Shown: positions 15,094-24,792, numbered from the stretch's first letter. The stretch is DNA of 49,321 nucleotides from Syntrophus sp. (in: bacteria) (GCA_013824835.1 PNOM01000014.1:1-49321), one strand, 5' to 3'. Notes: generated by a model not told the origin, from the sequence alone. Program-made: numbers and translations.

Positions 15094-16296
15094 ATGAATA
15101 AGCGATCACTTCTTGCTATCGATGGAGGAAAACCGGTTCGCTCAAAAAACGACTTTATGGTTTTTGGATCACCTCCAATAGAAGAGGCTGAGATCGAAGA
15201 GGTTGTTCAATGTATGCGGAGCCGGTGGATCGGAACCGGACCACGGGCACACCAGTTTGAAGAGGATTTTGCCCTTTACAAAGAGAAGCGTTTTGCGATT
15301 GCGGTCAACTCCTGTACTGCTGCGCTCCACTTATCGATGCTGGCGAGCGGCATAGGTCCGGGTGATGAGGTGATTACTACACCTATGACCTTTTGTGCCA
15401 CGGTAAACGCGATTATCCATAGCGGCGCCACCCCTGTACTTGTTGACTGCGACAGAACCACAATGAACATTTCACCTGAACAGATCGAAGAAAAGATCAA
15501 TGGGAGGACCAAGGCGATCCTTGTAGTCCACTTTGCAGGCCGCTGCTGCGATATGGACCCGATCCTGAGTATTGCAAAGAGCTATAATCTGATGGTTATT
15601 GAAGACTGTGCCCATGCTGTTGAATCGGAATATCACGGAAAAAAAACGGGCAACTTCGGTGATTTGGGCTGCTTCAGTTTCTATGTGACGAAGAATATTG
15701 TTACCGGTGAAGGCGGAATGGTGGTGACCGATGACGAACGGATTGCCTCAAAAATAAAAGTGCTGGGCCTTCACGGGATGAGCAAGGATGCGTGGAAACG
15801 GTTTTCAGATGACGGGTATAAGCATTACGAGGTAGTCTTTGCGGGGTTTAAATATAACATGCCTGACCTACAGGCTGCGATAGGGATCCATCAATTGAAG
15901 CGTGTAGAACGATACTGGCAGCGCCGTCATGAGATATGGGGCATATATAACAGGGAATTCGCTTCCCTGCCCTGTGTTCTTCCGGCAGATCCTGAGCCTG
16001 ATACTCGCCATGCATACCATCTGTATACACCCCTTATCGACATTGAGAAACTCGGTAAAAACAGAGACTGGGTATTGAACGCATTAACAGCTGAGAACGT
16101 AGGTACCGGAGTTCATTACATCCCTATCCACCGTCACCCGTACTACCGGAAGACCTTTGGATGGCGTAAAGGCCAGTTTCCCAATGCAGAATGGATCGGG
16201 GAACGCACCATCTCGCTCCCCATCTCTCCTGCCTTGTCAGACAATGATGTAGATGATGTGATGCGGGCATTTACAAAAATAATGAGGATCGCCTGA
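15094..16296 (+). CDS. DegT/DnrJ/EryC1/StrS family sugar aminotransferase
   Basis: A 400-residue PLP enzyme that converts an NDP-keto-sugar to an amino sugar. Motifs: LAIDGGKPVRSK at the N-terminus, AVNSCTAALHLSML, TPMTFCATVNAI, VHFAGRCCDMDPI, VIEDCAHAVESEYHGKK, and FSFYVTKNIVTGEGGMV, in which Lys200 holds PLP. It indicates an amino sugar in the polymer; the dehydratase/epimerase that makes its substrate is not in the window. ATG 15094 fits the family's usual start; an in-frame ATG at 15067 overlaps the upstream gene and has GGGAG about 9 nt upstream, so it is possible. The stop overlaps the next start by 1 nt. Confidence 0.88.
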   Translation: MNKRSLLAIDGGKPVRSKNDFMVFGSPPIEEAEIEEVVQCMRSRWIGTGPRAHQFEEDFALYKEKRFAIAVNSCTAALHLSMLASGIGPGDEVITTPMTFCATVNAIIHSGATPVLVDCDRTTMNISPEQIEEKINGRTKAILVVHFAGRCCDMDPILSIAKSYNLMVIEDCAHAVESEYHGKKTGNFGDLGCFSFYVTKNIVTGEGGMVVTDDERIASKIKVLGLHGMSKDAWKRFSDDGYKHYEVVFAGFKYNMPDLQAAIGIHQLKRVERYWQRRHEIWGIYNREFASLPCVLPADPEPDTRHAYHLYTPLIDIEKLGKNRDWVLNALTAENVGTGVHYIPIHRHPYYRKTFGWRKGQFPNAEWIGERTISLPISPALSDNDVDDVMRAFTKIMRIA

Positions 16297-17303
16297 TGAG
16301 AATTGCTGTTGCCTCAATTGTGTACAAAAAGACGCCCCCTGATGGGTACGGCGGGATTGAAAGGGTCGTCTATACTGTAGTTGAAGCGTTAGTCAAACTG
16401 GGCCACGATGTTACGCTTTTTGCCACACCGGGAAGCTACTGCTCAGGCACAACCATAGAAGTGCCTGGTTATGACCCTTCCAAAGCGCCAAGCGGTATCA
16501 GGAGCCGGTCAGATATAATACCAGAAGAGCCGCTCTTAAGGGCTATGGAAGAATATCTGGAAAAGCATCCTGTTGATGTGGTGCACGATTGGTCTTTCCA
16601 GAATCTTTATCCCCTCCGGCATCCGGAAGTCCCCTGTGTAATCTCTACCTGTATACCCCCTGCACCGGACTATGTAAGATCCAATCTTGTTGCCTGTAGC
16701 TCTGCCCATGCTGCTCAATGCGGTGGAACAACAAAGTATGTACATTATGGCCTCGAACTGGATAAATACAAGTATAATTTTTCAAAGAAAGACCATTGTA
16801 TCCACATCTCCAAAATCGCACGATACAAGGGGCAGCACCTCGCTATCCTTGCTTTTCGAAAAGCAAGGAAGAATCTGGTAATAGCAGGCAACGTGGAGGA
16901 CAATCTCTATTATTATTCCATGATTAAACCCCTGTTATGGGTATCTCCAAGCGTGTCTTATATAGGAGAAATCCAGGGAACAAATGATCACCTTTGCAAT
17001 GCATCTGCGCTGATACAGACCCCTCGCTGGTTTGATGCATTCCCTCTGGTTGTTCTCGAAGCGTGCGCCTCAGGGACGCCGGTTATAGCCTTTGCCGAAG
17101 GGGGTATCCCCGAGCAAATTGTAAATGGTGTAAACGGGTTTTTATGCAACTCAATAGAGGAACTCGCCGACTCAGTGGAAAGAATTCATGAGATTAAACC
17201 ACAGGAATGCCGGGCCTACGCGGAAAAATATTTTTCATCGGAGCGCATGGCCCTTGATTATGTTGAACTCTACCATCGTGTTATGAACGGAGAACGCTGG
17301 TAG
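16296..17303 (+). CDS. GT4 family glycosyltransferase
   Basis: A 335-residue GT-B enzyme starting on the TGATG of the aminotransferase. DGYGGIERVVYTVVEALVKLGHDVTLFATPGS is the classic GT4 N-terminal glycine loop; the C-terminal half has HISKIARYKGQHLAI, YIGEIQGTNDHLCNASALIQTPRWFDAFPLVVLEACASGTPVIAFAEGGIPE (with the E-type nucleotide-sugar motif) and VNGVNGF. It is a smaller GT4, lacking some N-terminal loops of longer homologues. It is part of the glycosyltransferase run for the repeat unit. Confidence 0.85.
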   Translation: MRIAVASIVYKKTPPDGYGGIERVVYTVVEALVKLGHDVTLFATPGSYCSGTTIEVPGYDPSKAPSGIRSRSDIIPEEPLLRAMEEYLEKHPVDVVHDWSFQNLYPLRHPEVPCVISTCIPPAPDYVRSNLVACSSAHAAQCGGTTKYVHYGLELDKYKYNFSKKDHCIHISKIARYKGQHLAILAFRKARKNLVIAGNVEDNLYYYSMIKPLLWVSPSVSYIGEIQGTNDHLCNASALIQTPRWFDAFPLVVLEACASGTPVIAFAEGGIPEQIVNGVNGFLCNSIEELADSVERIHEIKPQECRAYAEKYFSSERMALDYVELYHRVMNGERW

Positions 17304-17322
17304 TTTATTGGCTGGACGAAGA

Positions 17323-18759
17323 ATGGGTACGGTAAATCAATATTTGATTAACCTTGCAGCACAGGGCATCGGCAAGGCGTGCTCCTTTGGTGCAAACTTT
17401 TATGCCTTTGTCTTGATTGCCCATACAGGAGGAGCCGAGTTTTTCGGCCAATACTCATATGTCATAACCTTTCTCACTATATCGATACTGGTAGCTGATT
17501 TTGGCATGACCTCGGTTCTCGGGAGAGATATCGCGCAGGTTCAGGGCTCGCCTGAGACCTATTGGAGCAATTTTTTACTGCTCAGGCTCATGATAAATCT
17601 GATAACCATTCTAATTTCAATAATTGTTGCATTCTATTTAAGGAGAGACCTCTTCCCTACCCTTGTCCTTGGTTCGCTGGCGCTGCCGTTTTTATCTGCC
17701 CGTTTTTTTGAACCAGTTTTCCAGGTATACAAGCGCCCGTGGTTCTCTATGTACTCTTCTTTTGCCTATGGGTTGAGTTTTGTTATTTTGTTGATCATCG
17801 TTCTCCGGTTTAAAATGACATTGCCCTCTTTGGTACTGGTATTCATCGCTGCCAATGTTACCTACGCAGTCCTGGCCTTTTATTTGACTGGAAGATTAAT
17901 AAAATTAACCTTCAGAATTGACTGGAGAATTATTCGTCAGATATTGAAGCTTGCGGTTCCCCTTGGCGTTTCAGGGTTATTCACTATTGTAAGCGGCAGG
18001 GTTCCTGTTTTTATGCTTGCTGCCATGAAATCAGACTATGCTGTAGGGATTTATAATGCAGCGTATAGATTCTTTGATTTGTCGGTATTACTGACCGTCA
18101 TTCTTGTGGGCCCCTTCATACCCATATTCTCGGCAAAGGTGAAAAGTGACCTAAACTTCCTGAAAGATTTTTCCGGTATGATCATGGAACTGGTTGGCAT
18201 TGTATTGGTTCCTTTAGCGATTATTGTCCCCACTATATCGCCTCTTATTATGAATATATTTTTTGGTGAAAGTTTTCTTCCGTCGGCCCATGTGCTCGAT
18301 ATCCTTGTCTGGGCGGGTATTTTTGTTTTTATTTCTCTTTTTACATCAGCAGTTGCACTATCAATAGGGGTTGTCCATTTTGCGTACTGGAATACTGCCG
18401 TATCGGCCCTGCTGAGCATTCTATTAAACTATCTCTGGATTCCCCGGTACAGTTATGTTGGTTCTGCATGGGCAATACTAATCTGCGAAGTCTTTCTGAA
18501 TGTAGTGACACTCATCTTTCTGACGCGGTATGTGGGTAATATTTATAGATGGAGCCAATGGTTGAAAATTGCAACAGCGAACCTGGTTTTGTGCGGGTTG
18601 CTCTATAACGGATTGTTTGATATAGGCCTGTTACTGAAGATAAGCAGTTCCCTCGTAGTGTACATGCTTTTGATCATTCTCCTTAAGGCTATCCCGGCAA
18701 AGACTGTCTTGTATTTTAATAGAGGACTGCTGAAACTGAGATCATTTTATGCCGGCTGA
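17323..18759 (+). CDS. Wzx-type flippase (MOP/polysaccharide biosynthesis protein)
   Basis: A 478-residue polytopic protein with about 12-14 membrane helices. The N-terminus (YLINLAAQGIGKACSFGANFYAFVLIA, then GGAEFFGQYSYVITFLTI) and the repeated helix pattern are those of the MATE/MOP superfamily used to flip undecaprenyl-PP-linked oligosaccharides to the periplasm. It sits between the GTs and modifying enzymes, as usual. ATG 17323 is chosen; the in-frame TTG at 17308 has no better ribosome-binding site. The end overlaps the next gene by 11 nt. Confidence 0.87.
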   Translation: MGTVNQYLINLAAQGIGKACSFGANFYAFVLIAHTGGAEFFGQYSYVITFLTISILVADFGMTSVLGRDIAQVQGSPETYWSNFLLLRLMINLITILISIIVAFYLRRDLFPTLVLGSLALPFLSARFFEPVFQVYKRPWFSMYSSFAYGLSFVILLIIVLRFKMTLPSLVLVFIAANVTYAVLAFYLTGRLIKLTFRIDWRIIRQILKLAVPLGVSGLFTIVSGRVPVFMLAAMKSDYAVGIYNAAYRFFDLSVLLTVILVGPFIPIFSAKVKSDLNFLKDFSGMIMELVGIVLVPLAIIVPTISPLIMNIFFGESFLPSAHVLDILVWAGIFVFISLFTSAVALSIGVVHFAYWNTAVSALLSILLNYLWIPRYSYVGSAWAILICEVFLNVVTLIFLTRYVGNIYRWSQWLKIATANLVLCGLLYNGLFDIGLLLKISSSLVVYMLLIILLKAIPAKTVLYFNRGLLKLRSFYAG

Positions 18760-20452
18760 AAAGTACAGTATATCCCGTATACTGCAATACCTATTCTCTT
18801 ATATCTATAGCAGGCAGGTGATATTTATGTTTCCGGTTAATATGCTGCGCCAGTTTCTTGGTCGTAAATGGAGTTTGCCGGAAGGTTTTTCCATAGGCTC
18901 TCCTGATGAAACCAGTGACCTTCAGGCGTGGGCTGATCTGCTCAACTCTGATAAAAATTTTGGCGAGTGGACAGTTGATAAAATGAATCCGGATATTCTT
19001 GCCCATCTGATAGCGCCTGATGCTGCTTCCCTGCTGTTTTACAAACAAAAGATCGTCGGGTGTTTTTGTACCTATGACCGTTCAACGCCGGATTGTAAGA
19101 TCGGACTCGGTATGTGGTTTATAATTGATCCTGCCCATAGAGGGAAAGATCTTTCTCGAGCCCTTTGTTTTCGCACCCTTGCATATTTTGCACGGGAAGA
19201 TTATAAAAAGGTGCTTATGACTACTGATTCTTTCCGTCTTTCTGCACTTAGCTTTTATTTGACAAATGGCGCAAAACCAGTGTATGCCTCATTTTTTAGT
19301 GTGATTCAATGGTGGATAATCAGGAAGCGGCTTCGTGCTTTTAAGCGTAACAAGCCGAAATTGAAGACTGATCCACCTGTTTCCCCGCCGAATACACCGC
19401 TGGTATGCCGAATGACACCCCATGAAGAGAACAGGAGAAGTAACGGGGGCTCAGGCGTTATAACCATCAAGGAGATTCGAAAGGCAACCAGTCAGGAGTG
19501 GGATCGCATATGGAGCAGCTGTGATTATGCGACGTATTTCCATTCCAGGGAATGGGCCGAGATATGGGAAAAACATTCAAAGGATTATGCGTCCCCCTGC
19601 CCCAGAATGGTCATTTTCTCAGATAATAAAAATGCCCTTTTGCCCTTGTCGCTGCAAAAGAGAAAGGGATTTATAAAAAACTATTTTCTCACTGCTGAGG
19701 GCAACTTCGGCAACTGGATTTCTGAATATTACCTTACTGGGGAGCATATTACATTATTGACAGAATATTTAACGAACCATGTGGGCAATCTGATCTGGCG
19801 TTGGAATCCCTATGATGGATGTGGAATCCATATAAATCCTGACGATATTTTCGAGTTAGAAGAGGACGAGACCTATGTGATTGATTTAAGGGATGGTTAT
19901 GAGCGGGTTTTCAAGGAGTGTTCCCACGGCCATCAATGTTCAGCCCGCAAGGCCGAAAGAGAAGGCGTTGCAATAAGGTGCGCTGAGACCGAAGGTGAGT
20001 GGCAAAGTTATTTTGCTGCCTATGAAGATTCTCTCGACCGCTGGGGTGAATCAGCCCTCTCAAGATTTACGTGGGGGTTTTTTCATGGTATTTTCAGCAT
20101 GAATTCACCGTATATTAAACTGTGGCTTGCTACATATGATAGCGAGGTAATCGGTGGGGCACTCTGTTTTTATTCCAAAAGACATGTAGTATGTTGGCAT
20201 GCTTCAACTTTCGGTAAATTTTTTAACATGCGGCCCGTCAATTTATTAATGCTTGAGATTATTAAAGACTCATGTGAGAAAGGTTTTTCATGGTTTGACT
20301 TTAATACGAGCTCACATATTGACGGGGTAAGGACCTTTAAGAAACGATTCGGTGCTTTGGAGCTGCCATGTCATGTTGTCTATCAGAAGACTGGTTTCGT
20401 AAAATCATATATTTTTATCAAGAAACGGATGATGGGAATTGTAGAAAGGTAA
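18749..20452 (+). CDS. GNAT-FemAB fusion acyltransferase
   Basis: A 567-residue two-domain protein. Residues about 40-195 are a GNAT-type N-acyltransferase (IVGCFCTYDRS, GLGMWFIIDPAHRGKDLSRALCFRTLAYF with the pyrophosphate-binding loop, FYLTNGAKPVY). A polar linker (about 200-240) leads to a FemAB/CelD-like acyltransferase domain (about 245-560; YFHSREWAEIWEKHS, ECSHGHQCSARKAEREGVAIR, VIGGALCFYSKRHVVCWHAS, FSWFDFNTSSHIDGVRTFKKRFGA). FemAB-like proteins transfer aminoacyl or acyl groups. Here it probably decorates the amino sugar of the EPS. An ATG at 18827 with AGGTGAT upstream is a possible shorter start; both domains remain in that form. The two-domain arrangement is uncommon in my experience. 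Confidence 0.75.
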   Translation: MPAEKYSISRILQYLFSYIYSRQVIFMFPVNMLRQFLGRKWSLPEGFSIGSPDETSDLQAWADLLNSDKNFGEWTVDKMNPDILAHLIAPDAASLLFYKQKIVGCFCTYDRSTPDCKIGLGMWFIIDPAHRGKDLSRALCFRTLAYFAREDYKKVLMTTDSFRLSALSFYLTNGAKPVYASFFSVIQWWIIRKRLRAFKRNKPKLKTDPPVSPPNTPLVCRMTPHEENRRSNGGSGVITIKEIRKATSQEWDRIWSSCDYATYFHSREWAEIWEKHSKDYASPCPRMVIFSDNKNALLPLSLQKRKGFIKNYFLTAEGNFGNWISEYYLTGEHITLLTEYLTNHVGNLIWRWNPYDGCGIHINPDDIFELEEDETYVIDLRDGYERVFKECSHGHQCSARKAEREGVAIRCAETEGEWQSYFAAYEDSLDRWGESALSRFTWGFFHGIFSMNSPYIKLWLATYDSEVIGGALCFYSKRHVVCWHASTFGKFFNMRPVNLLMLEIIKDSCEKGFSWFDFNTSSHIDGVRTFKKRFGALELPCHVVYQKTGFVKSYIFIKKRMMGIVER

Positions 20453-20521
20453 TACTTTCCGTGGCCATTCACAAGGCAGGCATAAAATGCACGGGCGAAA
20501 ATTACCGGGGAGATTACAAAA

Positions 20522-21217
20522 ATGATCGATGAAAATGAAAAACTGCAGCAGTTTTTGAACGCGCATATGGCGTCCGGAGAACCGATAGTACTTCTTGAGG
20601 CAGGCTGCGGTTCTGTAAGCCATATCAGTTTTAATAATCTAAAAAAGGTTGTAGGCATTGATATATCAAAAGAGAGGCTTGACCGTAACCCTCATGTACA
20701 GGAAAGAATTGTAGGAGATTTACAGACCTACCCCTTGCCGGAAAAGGCCTATGATGTAATTATATGCTGGAATGTAATGGAGCATATTTTTAATCCGCGG
20801 CTTGCCGTGGAGAATTTTATCAACTCTCTAAAAAAACAGGGAATTATTGTGCTTGCCTTTCCGAACCTTTTCTCTTTAAAAGGTCTTGTTACAAAATTTA
20901 CGCCTTATGCGTTTCATGTCTTTTTCTATCGATATATTATCGGAGACAAGCGAAAAGAAGATTTTGAGCAGTTCCCAACCTATTTGCGGTATTTCATAGA
21001 ACCTCATCACCTCAGGTCCTTTGTTGAATCCCGTAATTTTTCCGTTGATTATTTCAGATTGTATGAAGGACCGGTTCAAAAACATTGGCGAAATCGATTC
21101 CGGGTGATCAATGGCCTGTTTGCCTTGCTGGGTTTTATTTCGAGGGTCCTTACCCTTAACAGGATGGATTTAAATCTTACGGATTGTATCATGGTATTGA
21201 GATTGAAGACCGACTGA
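20522..21217 (+). CDS. Class I SAM-dependent methyltransferase
   Basis: A 231-residue enzyme with VLLEAGCGSVSHI (SAM motif I), VVGIDISKERLDRN, and YDVIICWNVMEHIFNPRLAVENF as motif IV, then GIIVLAFPNLFS. The C-terminal third has a basic-hydrophobic segment that could touch the membrane. A good GGGGAG precedes the start. It follows the GNAT-FemAB gene by 69 nt. The likely role is O- or N-methylation of a sugar in the EPS precursor; there is no direct evidence for the acceptor. Confidence 0.8.
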   Translation: MIDENEKLQQFLNAHMASGEPIVLLEAGCGSVSHISFNNLKKVVGIDISKERLDRNPHVQERIVGDLQTYPLPEKAYDVIICWNVMEHIFNPRLAVENFINSLKKQGIIVLAFPNLFSLKGLVTKFTPYAFHVFFYRYIIGDKRKEDFEQFPTYLRYFIEPHHLRSFVESRNFSVDYFRLYEGPVQKHWRNRFRVINGLFALLGFISRVLTLNRMDLNLTDCIMVLRLKTD

Positions 21218-21243
21218 CGCTCTTTTGATACGCAAGGGAATAC

Positions 21244-22812
21244 ATGAAAAAAAATATTCCAATTATATTTCTGCTGATCGTCATTTCAATCATACGATTC
21301 GTTGCCTTTACAGGAAAAGGGGCGTATGCGTTCCCTGACGAGGAGAGGTACACCCAGACTACCATGGCATTAAAGTCTCTGTCTCAAGGTAATTTAAGGG
21401 GGTTTTGCACGCATATTTCAAGCACTAACGGGAGACCTGGAGATTCAACATTAAAAATAATACCTATGGCATTCCAGTATATGCTCTATAAATATAAAGG
21501 GATTGACCCGACAAATCCTGAATCCCTGCTGATCCCGGTTATTTTTAACATTATTATCTGCTCAGCCCTGCTGTTTGTCTTTTACAGGTTAACCCTTGTT
21601 TTATTTAACAATAATGAAGGGATTGCATTAGTTGCTGCCCTGATCTATGGATTGCTTGTGAACAGCAATATATATATTAGACATATTTTCCCCTATGACG
21701 GTGCATTGTTATGTTTTTTTTGTGTTCTTTACTATGGGCTGAATAAGGTGCGCAGCTATGGGTCCGGATTACAGGCAAGAGATGCTTTTATCATGGGGCT
21801 CCTTGCCGGATTAGGGTTTACCCTGTATCCAGGGTACTATTTTTTTGTTGTCCTTATCTTCTCTGTTCTGTTTTTTGATATTTCAGCAATTCATTTTGAT
21901 AAAAGGATTTTCACCCTTTTTAGTAAGTCGAAATATACGCGATGCGCTATTTTTATAGGTGGATTCACGAGCATAATCGCTTTCTATGAACTGGTGAGCC
22001 GATTAGGAGGTGTTTCGTATGTATTTACCAGTGCGAAAGTGGCTTTACTGATAAATCAGGGTTCCTATGAAGAAGGATTTTCCTTCCTTCCGAAATATTT
22101 GCTTCAGGTGGAAGGGGCAACCGGTGCAATTATTCTGATATTCAGCCTGATATATCTCGCAATAATTCTGAAGGAAATCATATCGAGTAAAAGACTTTTA
22201 ATAGATGGCAATTATTGGAAGATGCTTTTTGTACTCATATCCATTGGTTTCATAATTCACGCAACAGCTACCTTTCTCCATAAAATGGTTTTTTATGGCC
22301 GTCTCCTTCACATGTACTTCCCTTTTATGATATGGGCAACCCTTTCCGTTATAATAATCATGAAATCTGAGAAATGGAGAAGAATTGCATATGCAGGAGT
22401 GCTTGCATCCTCAGCGGTCTGTTTTCTGCTATTCTTATCGGATTACTCTTCTGTTGCCTACCCGAGAGATGTGTTATATCAATTTGGAATTGACACGCAT
22501 GATCCAAGCACTATCCGTATAAACGAAACCAAAGAATGGGCAAACTATGATTCACCTCCACCAATCGACAACAAATCTCGTAAACCTTATGGTGTTAATA
22601 ACCATATGATGCTTGTTAATTTTTGTTTTTTCTATCCCCTTAGCGACAGAAATGATTTCAGACCGGTTAATCCGGCACCTGCAGGGTTGGTCTTTAGCGG
22701 ACAACACTTCCAGACATTTCCTGCGTACTCTTTCGAAGGGTTTTCGATTAAGGAGCGTATTCATGCAAAAGAACGAAGATACAAGGTATCCATTTACCAA
22801 AGGGTACAATAA
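21244..22812 (+). CDS. GT-C type membrane glycosyltransferase (GT39/GT83-like)
   Basis: A 522-residue protein with about 10 membrane helices. The first periplasmic loop has FPDEERYTQTTMALKSL, the Asp-Glu motif typical of GT-C enzymes that use polyprenyl-phosphate sugars (ArnT/PMT type). The last about 110 residues form a soluble periplasmic tail (SSVAYPRDVLYQFGIDTHD ... KSRKPYGVNNHMM). It would add a side-branch sugar, or transfer a sugar to another acceptor, from the periplasmic side. The exact family is uncertain. It overlaps no neighbour; the gap to the methyltransferase is 26 nt. Confidence 0.7.
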   Translation: MKKNIPIIFLLIVISIIRFVAFTGKGAYAFPDEERYTQTTMALKSLSQGNLRGFCTHISSTNGRPGDSTLKIIPMAFQYMLYKYKGIDPTNPESLLIPVIFNIIICSALLFVFYRLTLVLFNNNEGIALVAALIYGLLVNSNIYIRHIFPYDGALLCFFCVLYYGLNKVRSYGSGLQARDAFIMGLLAGLGFTLYPGYYFFVVLIFSVLFFDISAIHFDKRIFTLFSKSKYTRCAIFIGGFTSIIAFYELVSRLGGVSYVFTSAKVALLINQGSYEEGFSFLPKYLLQVEGATGAIILIFSLIYLAIILKEIISSKRLLIDGNYWKMLFVLISIGFIIHATATFLHKMVFYGRLLHMYFPFMIWATLSVIIIMKSEKWRRIAYAGVLASSAVCFLLFLSDYSSVAYPRDVLYQFGIDTHDPSTIRINETKEWANYDSPPPIDNKSRKPYGVNNHMMLVNFCFFYPLSDRNDFRPVNPAPAGLVFSGQHFQTFPAYSFEGFSIKERIHAKERRYKVSIYQRVQ

Positions 22813-22835
22813 AAAGGGTTGCTCCACAAATAAAT

Positions 22836-24011
22836 ATGACGGCCGCCACGAAAAAGATTTATTTCCCGAGCTTGAATGGATTAAGGTTTATTGCCGCCTT
22901 ATTCGTAGTGATTCATCATATCGAGCAGTTTAAACACATATTCGGATTGGAGAATTATTGGGGAAACAGCTTTATACTGATAATGGGTGATTTGGGGGTA
23001 ACCTTTTTCTTTGTTTTAAGCGGTTATTTGATCTCCTATCTTCTTTTTGTCGAGAAGGATTTGTCAAATGGGATCAGCTTAAAAAATTTTTATGTGAGAC
23101 GTATTCTGAGAATTTGGCCGCTATATTACTTGATTGTTGTCATCTCCCTGTTCATACTGCCGCATCTGCAGTTTCTTTATGTGCCAGGTTTAACGGATGC
23201 TGTTAAAGAAAATTTGTTGACCAAATCAGTTCTATTCATGTCGGTCTTTCCAAACCTTGCGTTGGTGTTATTTCCGCCAGTTCCTTTCGGGAGCCATTCC
23301 TGGTCGATTGGAGTAGAAGAGCAATTCTATCTTATCTGGCCTGTTTTTATGAAGTATGCGAAACGATATCTCAGGGTTGTATTGTATGTAATCTTCTTTT
23401 ATGTCATCATCAAAGGGGTGTTGATACTCTGTTTGACCTTTCTTAAGGCTGAACCAGTCCTATTTGGAACCTTAAAGCTGATTAATGAATATGTAGGTAT
23501 GACCAGAATTGATTGTATGGCGATTGGCGGAATCGGTGCATATATCCTTTACAAAAGGATGCCCATCCTAAAGATCCTGTATAATAGGTTTTTTCAGGCC
23601 CTTTTATACCTTATAGTTTTTGTCTTTTTTTTGAGGCCCGTCTATTTCCCCTGGATTAATAATGAGGTCTATTCTATTTTGTTCTGTCTAATAATTCTTA
23701 ACTTGTCCTCAAATGAGAAAAGCTTTTTCAGTCTGGAGAATCGTCTGTTCGATTATCTCGGGAGGATTTCTTATGGAATTTACATGTATCACCCTCTTTG
23801 TTTAGTCACAGCAATTTACCTGTTAAAGACGGTGCTGAAAGGGACGAATCTTAATCATAGCTTTGTTGTATACTTTTTAAGTATTGCCTTTACCATCCTC
23901 ATGTCAGCCATTTCCTACACCTTTTTTGAAAGCCCTTTCTTGAAGCTGAAATTTGCATTTTCAAAGATTATCAGCGGGGACAACGCAAAGGTAAAAGACT
24001 TTAAAAACTGA
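22836..24011 (+). CDS. Acyltransferase 3 (OafA-like) membrane protein
   Basis: A 391-residue polytopic acyltransferase: LNGLRFIAALFVVIHHIEQFKH contains the conserved first helix and the His-His pair, LSGYLISYLLF the second, FYVRRILRIWPLYYLIV the RxxR motif, and a HSWSIGVEEQFYLIWPVF block the central signature. It most likely O-acetylates a sugar of the EPS on the lipid intermediate or polymer, moving an acyl group across the inner membrane. The start lacks a clear Shine-Dalgarno. It lies 24 nt after the GT-C gene. Confidence 0.88.
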   Translation: MTAATKKIYFPSLNGLRFIAALFVVIHHIEQFKHIFGLENYWGNSFILIMGDLGVTFFFVLSGYLISYLLFVEKDLSNGISLKNFYVRRILRIWPLYYLIVVISLFILPHLQFLYVPGLTDAVKENLLTKSVLFMSVFPNLALVLFPPVPFGSHSWSIGVEEQFYLIWPVFMKYAKRYLRVVLYVIFFYVIIKGVLILCLTFLKAEPVLFGTLKLINEYVGMTRIDCMAIGGIGAYILYKRMPILKILYNRFFQALLYLIVFVFFLRPVYFPWINNEVYSILFCLIILNLSSNEKSFFSLENRLFDYLGRISYGIYMYHPLCLVTAIYLLKTVLKGTNLNHSFVVYFLSIAFTILMSAISYTFFESPFLKLKFAFSKIISGDNAKVKDFKN

Positions 24012-24040
24012 ATTGAAGATTAAAAATAGATTAAAACGTG

Positions 24041-24069
24041 TTGGCATTTTATGGGAAAGATGTTAAAAT
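24041..24069 (+). promoter_or_regulatory. Internal promoter before the Cys-rich unknown
   Basis: TTGGCA at 24041-24046, a 17-nt spacer and TAAAAT at 24064-24069. A start near 24076 would leave about 30 nt before ATG 24107. Confidence 0.5.
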
Positions 24070-24106
24070 CAACATACACTGAAAGAAGAAGGGGTTTCTG
24101 AAAGCA

Positions 24107-24700
24107 ATGAATAAAGCCTGTTTCATTAGCAGATATTTTGATCGACTCCTTTTTGTTTTTAAGAATGTAATTTTAACAAAAAGCCTTGTATTTTTCCTGT
24201 TATTATCTATTATTGCCGGGAGGTCTTTAGGGGGTGACTGCTTTATTGGAAAGGATTGTTTTGCTGTTGTTGAGCCATATCTGATAGAACGTGTCTGCTA
24301 TCTTTATCACCATGAAGCACGGACATATAAGCCGGGAATGGAATCCGATTTTATCGCTCCATTAGCGCGGATAGAGCTTCACCCCGACCAACTGCATGTG
24401 GAGTTTCTAAAGCTCCTTGTTGATAAAAAGTTTATGGTTTTAAAAAGGGGGACACCCATATTTAGCTGCCGGTATGACCTTGAAACCATTAAAAAGGGCC
24501 CAGATGAAGCTCAGCTCAAAGGCATTGTTTTGCCGGAGTTCAATTGCAGGGGGAACCTGTATCCCCTTGTTCCTGTGAGGGTTGTAAATACAAATACCTG
24601 CGTGTGGATTGCTGAAGCGGACGTGAGGTGCGCAGAGCAGCTGGAATTCCAAACAGATCCTTTCAGCCTTTATGAGGAAACATTACGGTTGACTAAATAG
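24107..24700 (+). CDS. Exported Cys-rich protein of unknown function
   Basis: A 197-residue protein I do not recognise. An N-terminal signal/anchor (LTKSLVFFLLLSIIAGRSLGG, about 25-45) precedes a soluble part with seven cysteines, spread as DC, DC, VC, SC, NC, TC and RC, enough for three disulfides in the periplasm. The C-terminal half (FMVLKRGTPIFSCRYD and CVWIAEADVRC) has the strand pattern of an SH3b-like domain, but this is weak. It has its own predicted promoter and sits between an acyltransferase and an SGNH protein, so a role in EPS modification or assembly is plausible but unproved. Confidence 0.5.
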   Translation: MNKACFISRYFDRLLFVFKNVILTKSLVFFLLLSIIAGRSLGGDCFIGKDCFAVVEPYLIERVCYLYHHEARTYKPGMESDFIAPLARIELHPDQLHVEFLKLLVDKKFMVLKRGTPIFSCRYDLETIKKGPDEAQLKGIVLPEFNCRGNLYPLVPVRVVNTNTCVWIAEADVRCAEQLEFQTDPFSLYEETLRLTK

Positions 24701-24792
24701 TATTCAACCGGAAAGGGATTTTTTTGGCTTACGCAGTCACCTCAATGTAAACTGCTAAGTTTCATGGGACACAAAAAAACCATAATAATACG

